Shown here piece by piece: positions 46,499-57,778 of a stretch of DNA of 64,000 nucleotides (position 1 is its first letter; the number at the start of each line of letters is the position of its first letter). The position numbers and the translations under genes were made by a program. Source of the stretch: Muscardinus avellanarius (lineage: Eukaryota > Chordata > Mammalia > Rodentia > Gliridae); assembly GCA_963383645.1 (NCBI GenBank), contig OY726571.1, positions 19,765,599 to 19,829,598 of the forward strand, in the 5' to 3' direction. The notes beneath the pieces were generated by a model that saw only the letters and a program-made list of their open reading frames with translations, did not search any database and had not been told where the DNA came from.

Positions 46499-46666
46499 CA
46501 GAATCATTTTAATTGGATGAAAATATACTATGCATCTAAAGTAGTTAAAAATGTGTTACAGTACTGATGTACTCACACCCTGCAGAATCATTTTAATTGA
46601 ATGAAAATATGCTTCGTATCTAAAGTGGTTAAAAATGTGCTACGGTATTGATGTGCTCCGTGTTGG
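46499..46666 (+). repeat. 84-bp tandem duplication
   Basis: 'cagaatcattttaattggat' at 46499 recurs as 'cagaatcattttaattgaat' at 46583, and the copies stay alignable to 'tgatgtactc'/'tgatgtgctc'. About ten substitutions separate them. Confidence 0.88.
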
Positions 46667-46754
46667 TTTCAGCTCCTCAAGAACTTCTGGTATACCTGGA
46701 ATTTTCAATTTTTAACTCTTAAAGAAAATATCAGTCTTGCCTAGAACTTGGTGA

Positions 46755-46945
46755 ATGGACACGTGTTACAGAGTCAAACAAACTGCAATTGAATCCAGTT
46801 TCACTACTTGAGTTTCAGTTTTGCTATTTGTAAATTGTACTCATGATTGTAATCTCCCCAAATTTAGGAAAAATAAAATAAGATCATTTGCATGAAATCT
46901 GAGGCAAAGTATTTTAGACATGTTAAAACTTCAGTAACATAAGTA
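46755..46945 (+). repeat. MIR
   Basis: 'cagagtcaaacaaactgcaa', 'ttgaatccagtttcactact', 'tgagtttcagttttgctatt' and 'tgtaaattgtactcatgatt' follow the MIR consensus order. Confidence 0.7.
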
Positions 46946-47644
46946 TTGTCATTGGTATCAGTGATTAAAATATCCACATGAGATAATTTGTTTTTATTTG
47001 TATACAAATGTATTCCACATACATCACTACCATAGGCAGTAGAACTAAACATTTCTGTATAATTGATACTGCCTCAAAATTGTCTTATATGTGAGTTGTA
47101 TGTTTGCTTCTTCTTATCCATTAAAAATATTTTGAACTCTTAACATTGCTAAAGTTGTATATTTTACTGTTTCTTCAAATATATTTTGAATACTCTTTTT
47201 TTGATTACCACTGTTTTAGTATATTAAAACTGCATTCTAGAATGAGAGCGGAGTCTGCAATTCATTTGATTTTTGTTATTGTTGTTGCTGTTTTGTTTTT
47301 GAGACTTTTTAAAAACTGTGTGACCATCAGTGTGCGAATTCTAGTGCCAAAGCTTTATTCTTCTCCAATCTGCTTAGATGTGTTCTTACCACTTCAGTTT
47401 CCAAGATGATTATCTCAATATGAGGCCCACATATTAAAAATTTCTTCATAGACATAGTATGTCAAACAAATAAGGCATTATTTCATAATGATGACATTGT
47501 TTGGCTAGATTCACAAAAAATGATGTATTATAAACAGATTTATTGACTTTTTTTTGTCAAAACAGTAGCTTTAATTCAATTTATGTCCCAAAGCATTAGG
47601 TTCTAAATTTTATTAGAAATACGTTGTTGTTCTAATAAAACCAA

Positions 47645-48060
47645 CAGATATTTATTGGGAAACTAATAACCGTTAGACTGTCTGCAATATAACACAGAGA
47701 ACTGAATGTAATTAAAGACATGAAGATTATGCTCAAAGAGCTTGTAAGAGGGATAAAATATTAAAAACAAAAGGCAAGAAAACGAGCTGATTATATACAA
47801 CAAAAGAGGACTAAGCAAGAGGTAGTGTAGGATTGATGATCTTGTCTGACCTAGGGACAATAAATGAGTTAGAACTGAGGAGAAAAGAATGAGCTTTTCA
47901 GCCTGGGTGGTCATGGAGTTTTGAGCAAGTTTAAGTAATAAAAGGGAACTGAAGAGCTTTCTAAGTGGAAGTGTGCAAGGCATTCCAAAGGAATGAACAT
48001 TATGATCCAAAGTGCTGAGATTAGATACTAGGCTTTTATTCAAGAGAAGACAGTGAAGAA
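47645..48060 (+). repeat. L2-class relic
   Basis: 'gatatttattgggaaactaa', 'atgctcaaagagcttgtaag' and 'gtgtgcaaggcattccaaag' 'gaatgaacattatgatcca' fit an old LINE2-like sequence. Confidence 0.5.
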
Positions 48061-49286
48061 AGATACCAAGGGAAATTGGGAAATAGGGTGGGTAAGAAGA
48101 TGCCTGTGTAGGAGGAGATGGTAGGTAGGGCCAGAGTGGTCATTGTTTCTCTCTGAGACCCTTGGAGAAGATTATATTGGCGTAGAGTCACACATTACTT
48201 TAAATCTGTGTTAAACTAAATTTTGTTCAGGTTCAGAGTTTTAAATACTTGTTTTGGAGTTGTTTTACAATGTAAAGTACATCATAAGCATATTTTTTTG
48301 CTACTGTATTAGTGGGTGGGACAACTGAATGGTCTCAAGTATAATATTTGAAATATTATTATTCCCATCTGTGAGCTGGCCTGTAAATCTACATGAAAAG
48401 TTATTACAAAAAGAGCCCAGACTTCTATTTCCATGTGTTTTTGAAATGCATGTGGTATATGTCTTTTCCCAAGAGGTTAAAAACCTGGTTTTAATCCAGG
48501 GCTAGTCCTATTTTCTCACAAGAAGTTATGACAGATTTTAGGAGTAAATGATATATAGCTGCTTCAAATTTTAATCACTAAATAAATTAATTTATTGTAA
48601 CTAATATTTTTCTAGATGTGAGTTTATGCCTGATGATCAAATAACCAGGAAAACTACCATTTATCAACACAAAAATTTCATAAAAGTTATTAGTATAGCA
48701 GATGATAGAGTTTTGCAACACACCCACTTTATTTCATTTTTGGCACAACTAGCCGGGTTAGACATCACTAGGTTTTTTTTTTTTTTTTTTTTTTTTTTTA
48801 CTGGTAATAGTTTGTAATGTTCAAGGAAGAAAAGGAAGGAATATAATCTGCAGCCATACCTCAGTGGATTTTTCCCAAATAAAATAATCTTTATAGGAAA
48901 AATTCCAGGAATAATGTGAAAGTCTCTCAAAATGGTTCTATACCATTTATATGAGTTTTTCTTTTCCTTTGCTCTCAAAAGGGAGAAAACTCATAATCAC
49001 TTTGGAGATCATTCTACTTGTAGACTGAGGTCCTCTGCGCTCATGGTACATATGCATTTCTTGCTTCGGAGAAAGTACGTTTGGCTATCTTTACCTCTTT
49101 TTAAAAGTGTTTCAGAGAAGTTTTGCAAAGTTTTCAAGATCCATTATGGACTTGTCATGGATCAGCCCAGTTGGTGAAGTGTTATTTTCAGCAATTATAT
49201 AACTGGGGCCCTTGGGAGGAATTCAGCATAGGTCAGTTTATAATATGTGATATTTTGTGTTTTGATTTATTTTTTTCTGTTGCTCT

Positions 49287-49288
<2 letters not shown>
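48061..49288. other. Intergenic stretch, mostly unassigned
   Basis: A T-run of 28 bases at 48772-48799 is the only distinct feature. No SINE body adjoins it on either side. Confidence 0.5.

Positions 49289-49329
<41 letters not shown>
49289..49329 (+). repeat. (GT)n microsatellite
   Basis: About 20 GT units; a poly-C run of 14 bases follows at 49405-49418. Confidence 0.96.
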
Positions 49330-49332
<3 letters not shown>

Positions 49333-49492
49333 TATTGGTGCATATGGTCTCACATCATAATGTAAATCATGTTAACAATGGCACACATGCACACACTCTT
49401 GGTGCCCCCCCCCCCCCCGGTGCTTTGATTTGATATGATGTACTGACAGTTTCTTTGAGGTGTGTTTTTATTGTATTGTATTGTTGTTTTGT

Positions 49493-49570
49493 GCCATTCT
49501 GGGGACTGAACCCAGAGCCTGTGCAGGTTAGGTGTGCACTCTGCCACTGAGATACATCTTCATCCCCATG
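49493..49570 (-). mobile_element. ID monomer
   Basis: 'ctggggactgaacccagagc', 'caggttaggtgtgcactctg' and 'ccactgagatacatcttcat', an inverted free ID unit. Confidence 0.75.
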
Positions 49571-50261
49571 GTGTGTAAACTTTTAATATCAGAATATAAA
49601 TACTATACAAGTATGCTATGTGGCTCACTGACTATTTTACACAAGTTTGATATGGAAGGATGCAGAAAATCAAAGCCCCAAATGCCTAGTTGATGGAGGG
49701 GAAAGTGTTATGATAAACATCTCTGACATTTTGGATGAATAGGTGGTGTTCCTTCATGAGCAGAAGGAAGAGGTAGAAGGAACACAAGAAATTTCAAACT
49801 CTGAGTTAGGTCAATGGGATAGATAGGAAAGACAAGGGCAATCAGGAAACCAGACAGCTTTTCTGCCTTGGACGCATAACTATTTTTTTTTTTTTCTGTA
49901 GCTGAACCAAGCAAACAAAATGAAAGCAAAAGCCCAAACCCCAAACAACCCAAGTCTAATGAAAAATTACCCTTAAACCCAAAGCACAACATACAAATTC
50001 TCAAAACTATATATTGGTTTATTTGTGAAAAAATATTTTGGGTGAAAATTAGCAATTACAGGTAAAAGAGATAAATATTGAGTACTACTTTCTACACGGA
50101 GCATATATCTCACTGCTATCTTATTGTCAAAAGCTGCGTCTGATGGTAGAATTTTTCCAAGAAATAAGTCCACCTCACAGTGGACTTATAAAGCTTGCAC
50201 TCAAGAGAAAAGGGAATTCACATAATTTTAGTTTTTTTTTAAAAAAAACACTATACATTAT

Positions 50262-50273
50262 TCTGTGGATATT

Positions 50274-50324
<51 letters not shown>

Positions 50325-50545
50325 TTTTTGCAGGTCTGGGGATGGAACCCAGGGACATTCGACCTCTGAGCTACACCCCCTTCCCTATTTTTTATTCTTT
50401 ATTTTGAAACCGGGTCTCAGTGATTTGCAGAGGGCCTCACTAAGTAGCTGAGGCTGTCTGCGAACCGCCATCCTCTGGTCTCAGCCTCCGGAATGCTGGG
50501 ATTACAAGCATGTGCCACCACGCCCAGCTCTGTGGATATTTTATT
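50262..50545 (-). mobile_element. B1-ID SINE with 17-bp target duplication
   Basis: TCTGTGGATATTTTATT at 50262-50278 and 50529-50545 flank the element. Its tail is (TTTA)n (50272-50327), and the body runs 'gtctggggatggaacccagg' to 'tgccaccacgcccagc'. Confidence 0.95.
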
Positions 50546-50579
50546 ATCAAATAAAACATCCTTATTAAAATAAGTTGGA

Positions 50580-50804
50580 ATCAGGTGTGGTGGTTCATGC
50601 CTGTAATCCCAGTACTTGGGAAACTGAGACAGAAGGATGTCAGATTTTAGGACAACCTTAACAACTTTGTTAAGACCCTCAGCAACTTAATAAGACCCTG
50701 TTTTGAAATAGAAGATCAAAAAGGCTGGAGGTCTAGCTTGTAGGTAGAATGCTGAGGGTTCAATCCCCAGTGCCAAACAAAACAAAACAAAAACAAAACA
50801 AAAG
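50580..50804 (+). mobile_element. B1-ID SINE with (AAAAC)n tail
   Basis: 'caggtgtggtggttcatgcc' to 'gggttcaatccccagtgcca'. Confidence 0.9.
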
Positions 50805-51768
50805 GTTAGAGTTCTAAAATAAGCATATAATGCTTGGCTGATAGATTTTTTTGAAAAAATTATTAAAAGTCATAGATGCTAATTTCCCAGGATTGGCAAA
50901 CTGCTAAACTGGATTTGAACAATCAAGTTTAAAGTGCTTCTTTGTTTTTATTTGTATGGAAGATAAGGGTATTTATTCAAACGTTGCTTATTGTTTATAA
51001 TAGTAAAATATTTGCTTATTGTTTATAATATTTAAAATATTATTCATTAATATTTAGAATTCACAGGCTTTAATTAGGATGGAATTAAAAATTGCAAAGG
51101 CATCCAAGCATATTCTCAGTGGTGAAAGTGGAAAACATTTGTGTATTGTGAAAAGCACCAGGAATGGACCGTTGGGGCTTCCTGATATTAAGAAACAGGT
51201 AGAATGGATGACCTTTGCCTCAAGCAACTCAATACTTGGTGTCGCATGCCTTTGGGGAGTTTATAAAGCACATAAACAGACAGTGAAGGACTGTGCGCAC
51301 CTTGTGGGAATGAGGAGGCAATTGCCAGGAGCGTCTAGACGGTGACAGTCTATGATAAGCCCATCATCTATTCCTATTGTCAGAAACAAGACATTCTCAG
51401 GCTCTTTAAAGTTCAATGAGATTGGAAAATGTTCATTATTCATGAGAATTGTTGGTTACCTGAGGCAATATTCAGATTATTTCCTTCATCTCCTCTTTGG
51501 GTTCCCTATCCCCTCCCACTTCGTTCTCATACTGTCATAACTCTCCTGAGGGCTTGAGGCCAGCAGTTCTTCATTGGGAAAAGTGTTGAGATATAAATTC
51601 GATTTCCAGCTACCTACTGGCTTTTTGATATACTAACAACCATTTAGTAACAGAAGGACTGTTTCAACCTGTAAAAGCCTAAAGTTATTACATCTGTTAT
51701 ACACAAAACCAATTTTAAGAGAGCATTCAATGAAAAAGAGAGCACAGGATTATATTGCTTGAGATTTT
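50805..51768. other. Intergenic stretch, nothing recognised
   Basis: Includes a GC-richer piece at 51080-51350 open for 88 codons on the + strand, without homology I know. Confidence 0.45.
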
Positions 51769-51842
51769 GCCTGGTTATATCCCCTGAACCCTTAGTGGTT
51801 ATATCCCCTGAACCACTAAGGGTTCAGCGGATATAACCAGGC
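51769..51842. repeat. 30-bp inverted repeat (hairpin) at an L1 5' junction
   Basis: Left arm 51769-51798 and right arm 51813-51842 are reverse complements with one mismatch (position 51828). The 14-base loop repeats part of the left arm, 'ttatatcccctgaa'. The right arm abuts a truncated L1 3' end. Confidence 0.95.
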
Positions 51843-51930
51843 TAATTGAGTGATGTGTGCATGTATGCCTCTACCATCTTATACTCCATTAAGATGTATG
51901 ACTACAATTCACAAATGAAAAAAGAAAAAA
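51843..51930 (+). mobile_element. Very short L1 3' end
   Basis: 'gagtgatgtgtgcatgtatg', 'cctctaccatcttatactcc' and 'gtatgactacaattcacaaa' with an A-rich tail, compared with 42950-43020. Confidence 0.85.
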
Positions 51931-52322
51931 GTAAGAATGAAGCAAACTATTTGCTAATTTTATTAATTTAAGATCGGATCTGCTTTAAGTCAGTATGAGT
52001 GGTTTTCTGAACTCCTTCATTTCATGTTTCTCTGAACAACTCAAAGAACTAACAACTAATTTATATTCTATCGTTGTAAAGCAGGTCTTAACTTGAAGGC
52101 ATATAATTGTCAAGTTATAGGAATTATGTCTTCAGTTTTTAATTGATGTCTCATCTTTGATTAAGGATGTCAAATTGTTTTCACTCAAGGACACATGACT
52201 GTCATGTTCTGCATAACTCCCAAGTTTCCCCTGTGCCTGAACCAAGATCATCTCATTTCTGTCCACCCAGCCTAGAAGTTCAAATCTAGGAGTTCTCTCT
52301 TTCTTAAAAATAATTTTATTGA

Positions 52323-52536
52323 GTCGGGCGTGGTGGTGCACACTTGCATTCTCAGCATTTGGGGTGCTGAGACAGGAGGATTGCAGGTTCATGGACAGCC
52401 TCAACTAATTAGTGAGGTCCTTTGCAACTTAGTGTGACCTTGTTTCAAAATAAATAAAATAGAGCTGGGGGCATAGCTGGGAGGTAGAATACCCCTGGGT
52501 TCCATCCCCAGTACTGCGGGAAAAAAAAAAAAAAAG
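52323..52536 (+). mobile_element. B1-ID SINE
   Basis: 'gtcgggcgtggtggtgcaca' to 'gggttccatccccagtactg'. Flanks share 'ttttattg'. Confidence 0.92.
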
Positions 52537-52539
52537 AAT

Positions 52540-52800
52540 AGTTTTATTGGTGTGATGCAATTATCCAACACAGTGAGCTTCGGAATGATACATTCACACA
52601 CGCACACAGCACTTATACATCACTTGAAGTCCACCCACCCCATACATGTTAGCAGGTTAGCAGTGCTGTCTTCACATATGAACACAATATTATTTGATCT
52701 GTTTTCTTCCTCTATCCTCTTTCTCCCTTCCAACTCCCTCATCCCCTTCCACTCTTCTTCTGATATCTCTTCTCTTTTATCTGAAATTACAAACTCTAAG
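52540..52800 (-). mobile_element. L1 3' end
   Basis: 'ttttattggtgtgatgcaat', 'ccccatacatgttagcaggt' and 'caatattatttgatctgttt' then pyrimidine-rich sequence, parallel to 27300-27469 and 30626-30660. Confidence 0.7.
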
Positions 52801-52916
52801 AAGATGTCTGGTAGCAGGTCTCTTCTTGGTTACCTGTGTCTCGCCGTCCATTCCCATCTTCCTTTTGAGTCTCTTTTCTGGTTAGCTCTTCCTGGTTGTC
52901 CAAATCCTATGAACAA

Positions 52917-53096
52917 GCTGGGCGTGGTGGTGCACGCTTGTAATCCCTGCGCTTGGGAGGCAGAGACAGGAGGATCACTCAGGTTCGAAGCCAGCCTCAC
53001 TGGCTTAAGAGACCCTGTTTCCAAATAAAAATATAAAAGATAGATCTGGGAGTATAGCTCGGAGGTAGAAGGGTTTCCAGGAACCCCAGTACCACC
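52917..53096 (+). mobile_element. B1-ID SINE, variant subfamily, intact duplication and no A-tail
   Basis: AAATCCTATGAACA at 52902-52915 and 53097-53110 flank 'gctgggcgtggtggtgcacg' to 'gaaccccagtaccacc'. The downstream copy starts immediately after the last ID bases. Hairpin AAGCCAG-CCTCA-CTGGCTT. Confidence 0.95.
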
Positions 53097-53249
53097 AAAT
53101 CCTATGAACAAAATCTTATTACTACAAAGTTTATTAGTATTGAATCCTAATCCCAGTTTTGCTTTATAGTGATGTCATCATTTTTTTATATAATGGTGTT
53201 ATTTGTGGAAAATAAGCTAAGTAGTTTCTTTTAGATAGAAAACATCATC

Positions 53250-53433
53250 AGACAGGTGCAGTGGTACACATTTGTAGTCACAATACTTGGGAGGATGAGA
53301 CAGGATGATCACGTGTTTGAGGCCAGCCTAAGCAACTTAATGAAGTCCTCAGCAACTTAATGATACTCTATTTCAAAATAAAAATAAAATAGAGCTCAGA
53401 GGTGGAATTTCTCTGGGTTTCATTTCAAGTACC
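53250..53433 (+). mobile_element. B1-ID SINE
   Basis: 'agacaggtgcagtggtacac' to 'gggtttcatttcaagtacca'. The tail grades into the GAA tract. Confidence 0.85.
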
Positions 53434-53588
53434 ATCAAAAGAAGAAAAGAAGAAGAAGAAGAAGAAGAAGAAGGAGGAGGAGGAGGAGGAGGAGGAGGAG
53501 GAGGAGGAGGAGAAGAAGAAGAAGAAGAAGAAGAAGAAGAAGAAGAAGAAGAAGAAGAAGAAGAAGAAGAAGAAGAAGAAGAAGAAGA
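53434..53588 (+). repeat. (GAA)n(GGA)n(GAA)n tract
   Basis: A pure-purine run of about 155 bases: GAA units, then about 13 GGA units, then about 24 GAA units. It explains the Lys/Glu and Ser/Pro open frames here. Confidence 0.97.
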
Positions 53589-53814
53589 GTGGAAATGCCA
53601 TTTCAGGAATGTAAAATTATAAGCTGGGAAAATAAGCAACTTGTCTGTTTTAGAGAGAGCAGGTTAAATAGTAAAAAAAATCAAAATGACTCAGTGATCA
53701 ACTGAACATTATGGGAAGGACAGGGAGGGGCTAAATGGGAAAATGTGAGGAGTTTCTTCTGGGACAAGAAACTCCTTGGGGATGGGACAATTGTCTAGGG
53801 TCATGTTCCCAGCA

Positions 53815-53870
53815 TAGACAGTGACTGACACATGGAAGCATACAATCAATCGTTACTAAATGAAAACAGA
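53815..53870 (+). repeat. MIR/L2 3'-end relic
   Basis: 'gtgactgacacatggaagca' and 'caatcaatcgttactaaatg'. Confidence 0.45.
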
Positions 53871-53998
53871 TTGACTAATTTATATACTGTAGAAAGACAA
53901 GTGTTTTTCATACCTGACCTTTGAGGCAGAAGATGCTTTAGAAGAGAGGGAATGAGCCAACTCTAATTATACTCCCACACCATCTCATCTCTACCCAT

Positions 53999-54145
53999 CA
54001 GAGGGCTGCTGCCCTGGTGCTGTTGCAGGTGCAGGAAGATGCTGATCTTGGTGGTAACAGCAACTATTTCAGTGATGACTTTAATGACTACACTGGAGCC
54101 AGGTTCTATTTGAACAGCAGTTCAGGTAGGAGGTGCAGTCAGTAC
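53999..54145 (+). other. Exon-like open segment, unrecognised
   Basis: A TGTTGCAG/GTGCAG boundary at 54028 and a TCAG/GTAGGA donor-like site at 54125 enclose an open frame reading QEDADLGGNSNYFSDDFNDY. The frame runs from before 53999 to a TGA at about 54149. I cannot match it to a gene. The upstream pyrimidine tract is poor. It could be a fragment of a retrocopy or chance. Confidence 0.25.
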
Positions 54146-54184
54146 TGAGAAATGGATAAGTCGAGTTCAGAAGTCCCTGGTACA

Positions 54185-54735
54185 ATAAGGGTTGTCTTAG
54201 TTCTAGCTGTTATAACAACTTAGTATAGAATGGATGACACATAAACAACAGAAATTATTTCTGTTCTGGAGGCTGGACATCTAAGATCAGTCCCAGCGTG
54301 ATTGAAATCTGGCAATGACCCTCCATAGGAGCTGCAGATAGTAGACTTCTCTTTGTATCTCCATGTGGTAGAAAGAGAGCTAGTTAACTCTTGGACTCCA
54401 TTTTATAAAAGCACTAATTCCAGCCAAGCATGGTGGTGTGTGGCTGTAATCCCAGTACTTGGTGGGATACAGGAGGATCACAGCTTCAGGCAATTGAGAC
54501 TCTTTCAAAATAAAAAGAAAAGGGGGCTGAGGATGTAGTTCAGAGGTAGAATGCCAAAAAAAAAAAAAAGGAGAAGGAAAGAAAGAAAGAAAGATAAAGG
54601 AAGAAAAGAAAAGAGCAATAATTTCATTGACAAAAGCTACATCACTATCACTAATTGTCCTCGATGGGTCCTACCTCCCATATTGGGATGAAAGTTTCAG
54701 TAGATATTAGGGGAACATCAACATTAAATCCATTG
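54185..54735 (+). repeat. Old interspersed repeat interrupted by a SINE
   Basis: 'tgtcttagttctagctgtta' and 'attatttctgttctggaggc' on the left, and 'gtcctacctcccatattggg' on the right, belong to one ancient repeat. A B1-ID SINE with a purine-rich tail (54421-54612) splits it. Confidence 0.55.
54421..54569 (+). mobile_element. B1-ID SINE, internally deleted
   Basis: 'cagccaagcatggtggtgtg' to 'tagttcagaggtagaatgcc'. Half of the head is missing and the ID ends at the A-run. Confidence 0.82.
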
Positions 54736-56225
54736 CAAAGATAAAGGTCCCTGGCCACAGTGGGGTTCAGTGGCAGTGTGTGTGCCTTTTTGGGGAGGTG
54801 GGTCATGCCCTAAATTGTGGTTAGATGTGCCAGGGTAGGGTTAAACCAGAGGGATCTTCATTGGGGATTGGTAATGACCCTGACTTGCCTCTTTATAGAG
54901 AGAAGATGGATTGAACCACCCAAGAGCTGATTCCTCCAAAACTTCCCTGAGCACATCTGTGGTGCTCATCTGAACCACACAGCTTCATCTGGGAAAGGAA
55001 ATGATTTGAGGCTGTCTTGAGGCTGGTGTGAACTCAACCTACTCTCAGTATTTAAATGGGCAAGAAGGTAGGCTCCATGACGTGGAGTTGGGCTTGGAAA
55101 GCCAGGCTTTTGTGGGTGAGTTTTGGTTTGGATAGGAATTAGAGGAATTAAATGAGAAATTACTTTGAAGAGGATATCCTTATTATATCACTTTTCAAAA
55201 TATTTAATATATATGATCTATTCTTCAAAGCATTTTTGTGTAGATATATACTTTTCAAAATCCTGTCACAGACAGTAAGGGAGCGTAAGCAAAGTCATAC
55301 ATAAAATTTCAAAATAAGAGGGATCCACTGCCAGCATTTATATTAAATAAAAGATCTCTGGGGAAAAAAGCTTCAGTCGAAACGTACAGAACGTGGCTCC
55401 TTCTGTACCAAAGATACTAGTCTCTCAGATCTTCTTGTTCTTACCTCCTCCTAATACTTCCAATGGTGCAGAACTCGGTACATTTTGAAAATGCTAGCTT
55501 GAATGAATCATAGCTCACTTTGGAATTTTGATAAAGACATATTTTATGGAAATTATAGAGTTTTATGCCATTTTTATATGTGAATTACTAGGCTTATTCT
55601 CCTTAATGTAAGATTTATTATAGATTTGTTATGCCCTGACTCATATCAGGTGAGTTTTATCCTCCACAAGAGCATAGAAAGACTTCTCTTGCCTGTACCA
55701 CCATCTTCACCCCTAAGTACATTATGGAATAGTCTTTTCTTTTTCCCAGGCTATATCCTTTTCCCTGTCTTTCATAATCCAATGGGACACAGATTTGCTT
55801 TGAGGAAGCGACTACAGGATGTGCTAGAAGGAACAAGGGTTGGATTAAGAATCAAAGCACTTGAATTCCAGCTGTGGCTTTGTTACTGAGACACTAATAT
55901 GATTTGTGAAAAGATATCTTTCTTATGGGTCTAAGTTACTCTGCAAAAGAATAAGATAGGACCACATGGCCTTGATATCCTTTTATGACTATATTTTAAC
56001 TGATATCCAGAAATATGTCTTCTTTTTATATGGATTTCATATAGGGGTACATCTCTGTGGTATAATGTTTGTAATTCTGGCGGCATTTTTTACTTCTTAT
56101 ATATATCCCTAAATACCTTATTAAATTTGATCAATAGCACACTTAATTTAGGTTAACAAGTCATTCATTTTGAATTCCAACTGCCTTTGATATTCTTTTT
56201 ATATTAATATTTTATTTTGAACCTA
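54736..56225. other. Intergenic stretch, nothing recognised
   Basis: No repeats, exon signals or extended open frames supported; the longest frame is 87 codons at 55626-55889, without homology I know. Confidence 0.5.
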
Positions 56226-56422
56226 AGTTGGGTGTGGTGGCACACACTTGTAATCCCAAAATTCGGGAGGCTGAGGCCAAAGGATCGCGGTTCGTGGACA
56301 GGCTAAGCTACTAAGCGAGGCCCTTTGCAACTTACTGAGGCCCTGTTTCCAAATAAATATAAAATAGGTCTGGAACTATAGCCAGGAGGTAGAAAAAATT
56401 CCCTGGGTTCCACCCTCAGTAC
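56226..56422 (+). mobile_element. B1-ID SINE
   Basis: 'agttgggtgtggtggcacac' to 'gggttccaccctcagtactg'. Confidence 0.9.
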
Positions 56423-56532
56423 TGAAAGAAAGAAAGAGAGAGAGGGAGGGAGGAAGGAAGGAAGAAAGAAAGAGAGAGAGAAAGAAAGAAAGAAAGGAAG
56501 AAAGAAAGGGAGAGGGAGACAGTGAGAGAAAA

Positions 56533-56589
<57 letters not shown>

Positions 56590-56622
56590 TTGGAGGTCAA
56601 ATGCCCCTGGGTTTCATCCCCA

Positions 56623-56661
<39 letters not shown>
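56423..56661 (+). repeat. GA-rich tract, extra ID end and (CA)n
   Basis: The tail of the SINE has expanded into (GAAA)n/(GA)n (56423-56586). It is followed by a second ID 3' end (56587-56623, 'ggtcaaatgcccctgggttt') and (CA)n (56624-56661). Confidence 0.88.
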
Positions 56662-56663
<2 letters not shown>

Positions 56664-57019
56664 AACTGATGCATGAAACTGTACTCACATATGGGTGCCA
56701 TGTGCTGGTTCAATGCATACGTTTCCTTGATGGAGCAGTGGCAGGACACTGATTGAGGAATTATACCACAAGAGAGCACCCGGAGATTTCTGGAGCTCCA
56801 GATGGAAAGGACCCATTTTCTTCTTTCACCGTCCTTTTGCAATGGCACGGGCTGGGCTCAAGTGCTCAGCTTGTCTTACAGTCTGTCTAAGTAAAACTTT
56901 CTGCTCCTCTCACTTGTCTTCAGCAGTTCGAAGGGAGAAATATGGGGCTCAAATGACGCATCCAATCACAACTCTTTTAAAAGCAAGACCTCAGCATTTC
57001 ATCAAATAGTCACCTCAGA

Positions 57020-57125
57020 ACCCTATCAAGTGCTGCCTGGATTCTCGGGATACAAAGATGTCGTGTCATGGATGCATACTTCCATCTTTGGGAAGTATGC
57101 AGTTTAACAGATTTAGTTCAAAAAT
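57020..57125 (+). repeat. L2-class relic
   Basis: 'ttctcgggatacaaagatgt' and 'gggaagtatgcagtttaaca' fit an old LINE2-like sequence. Confidence 0.4.
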
Positions 57126-57533
57126 ATGTACATGCATATTTTAAAATTTAGATGATATTTTATGAAGTTAAAAAATGTGAACATCTTTCATCAGTACAGA
57201 TATATAGTAATCCTACACTTACACATGCCCCATTTTATTCTCTGGCCCTCTTCATATACTTAATTCACCCTGATGACTCCTGAAATAAATAGAATTGCTG
57301 ACTATGAAGAACGTAAGGTAAACAGGTAATGCCACGGGTGCTCACGATTCACTAGCGTGAGTGGTAGTGTTTCCACTGTGAGTGATGACAGGGACCAAGT
57401 CTCAGAGAACTTCCTGCCACTCTACTGGTCCATGCCTTAGTCTCTAGAGACTACTGGCCACTGAGTTTATTCTCATGAGCTCTGGTGCACCCAAAGGGAA
57501 AAATAAATTCTTCGAAATGAATGACAAGCTTAC

Positions 57534-57562
57534 AAAACAAAACAAAACAAAACAAAACAAAA
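57534..57562 (+). repeat. (AAAAC)n
   Basis: Six units of AAAAC. Confidence 0.9.
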
Positions 57563-57599
57563 TAAAGAACTTGAATTTTGGAAAAAATATCCTATTTTA

Positions 57600-57775
57600 A
57601 ATTACATTTGGTTGACATACATTATGTACATAGGTGAGAATACCAATACCAATATCCTGTGTGGAGAAGGGGGGAGTAGGGAGGGAGCCCGCCAAGTGGT
57701 GCGTGCATGTAGACCACCATCACTATGAGCCACGTATTGATGTGAGACTATAATGCACCAATAAAAGCATAAACA
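57600..57775 (+). mobile_element. L1 3' end
   Basis: 'tgacatacattatgtacata' and 'ggtgcgtgcatgtagaccac' then 'gagactataatgcaccaata', compared with 21425-21640. Confidence 0.78.
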
Positions 57776-57778
57776 AAG

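Noticed and set aside
47663..48043. 126-codon minus-strand frame
   Set aside because: Falls in an L2-like relic, has no domain, and shows the Leu/Ser bias expected from inverted A/G-rich sequence.
53373..53639. Poly-Ser/Pro and poly-Lys/Glu frames
   Set aside because: Translation of the GAA/GGA tract.
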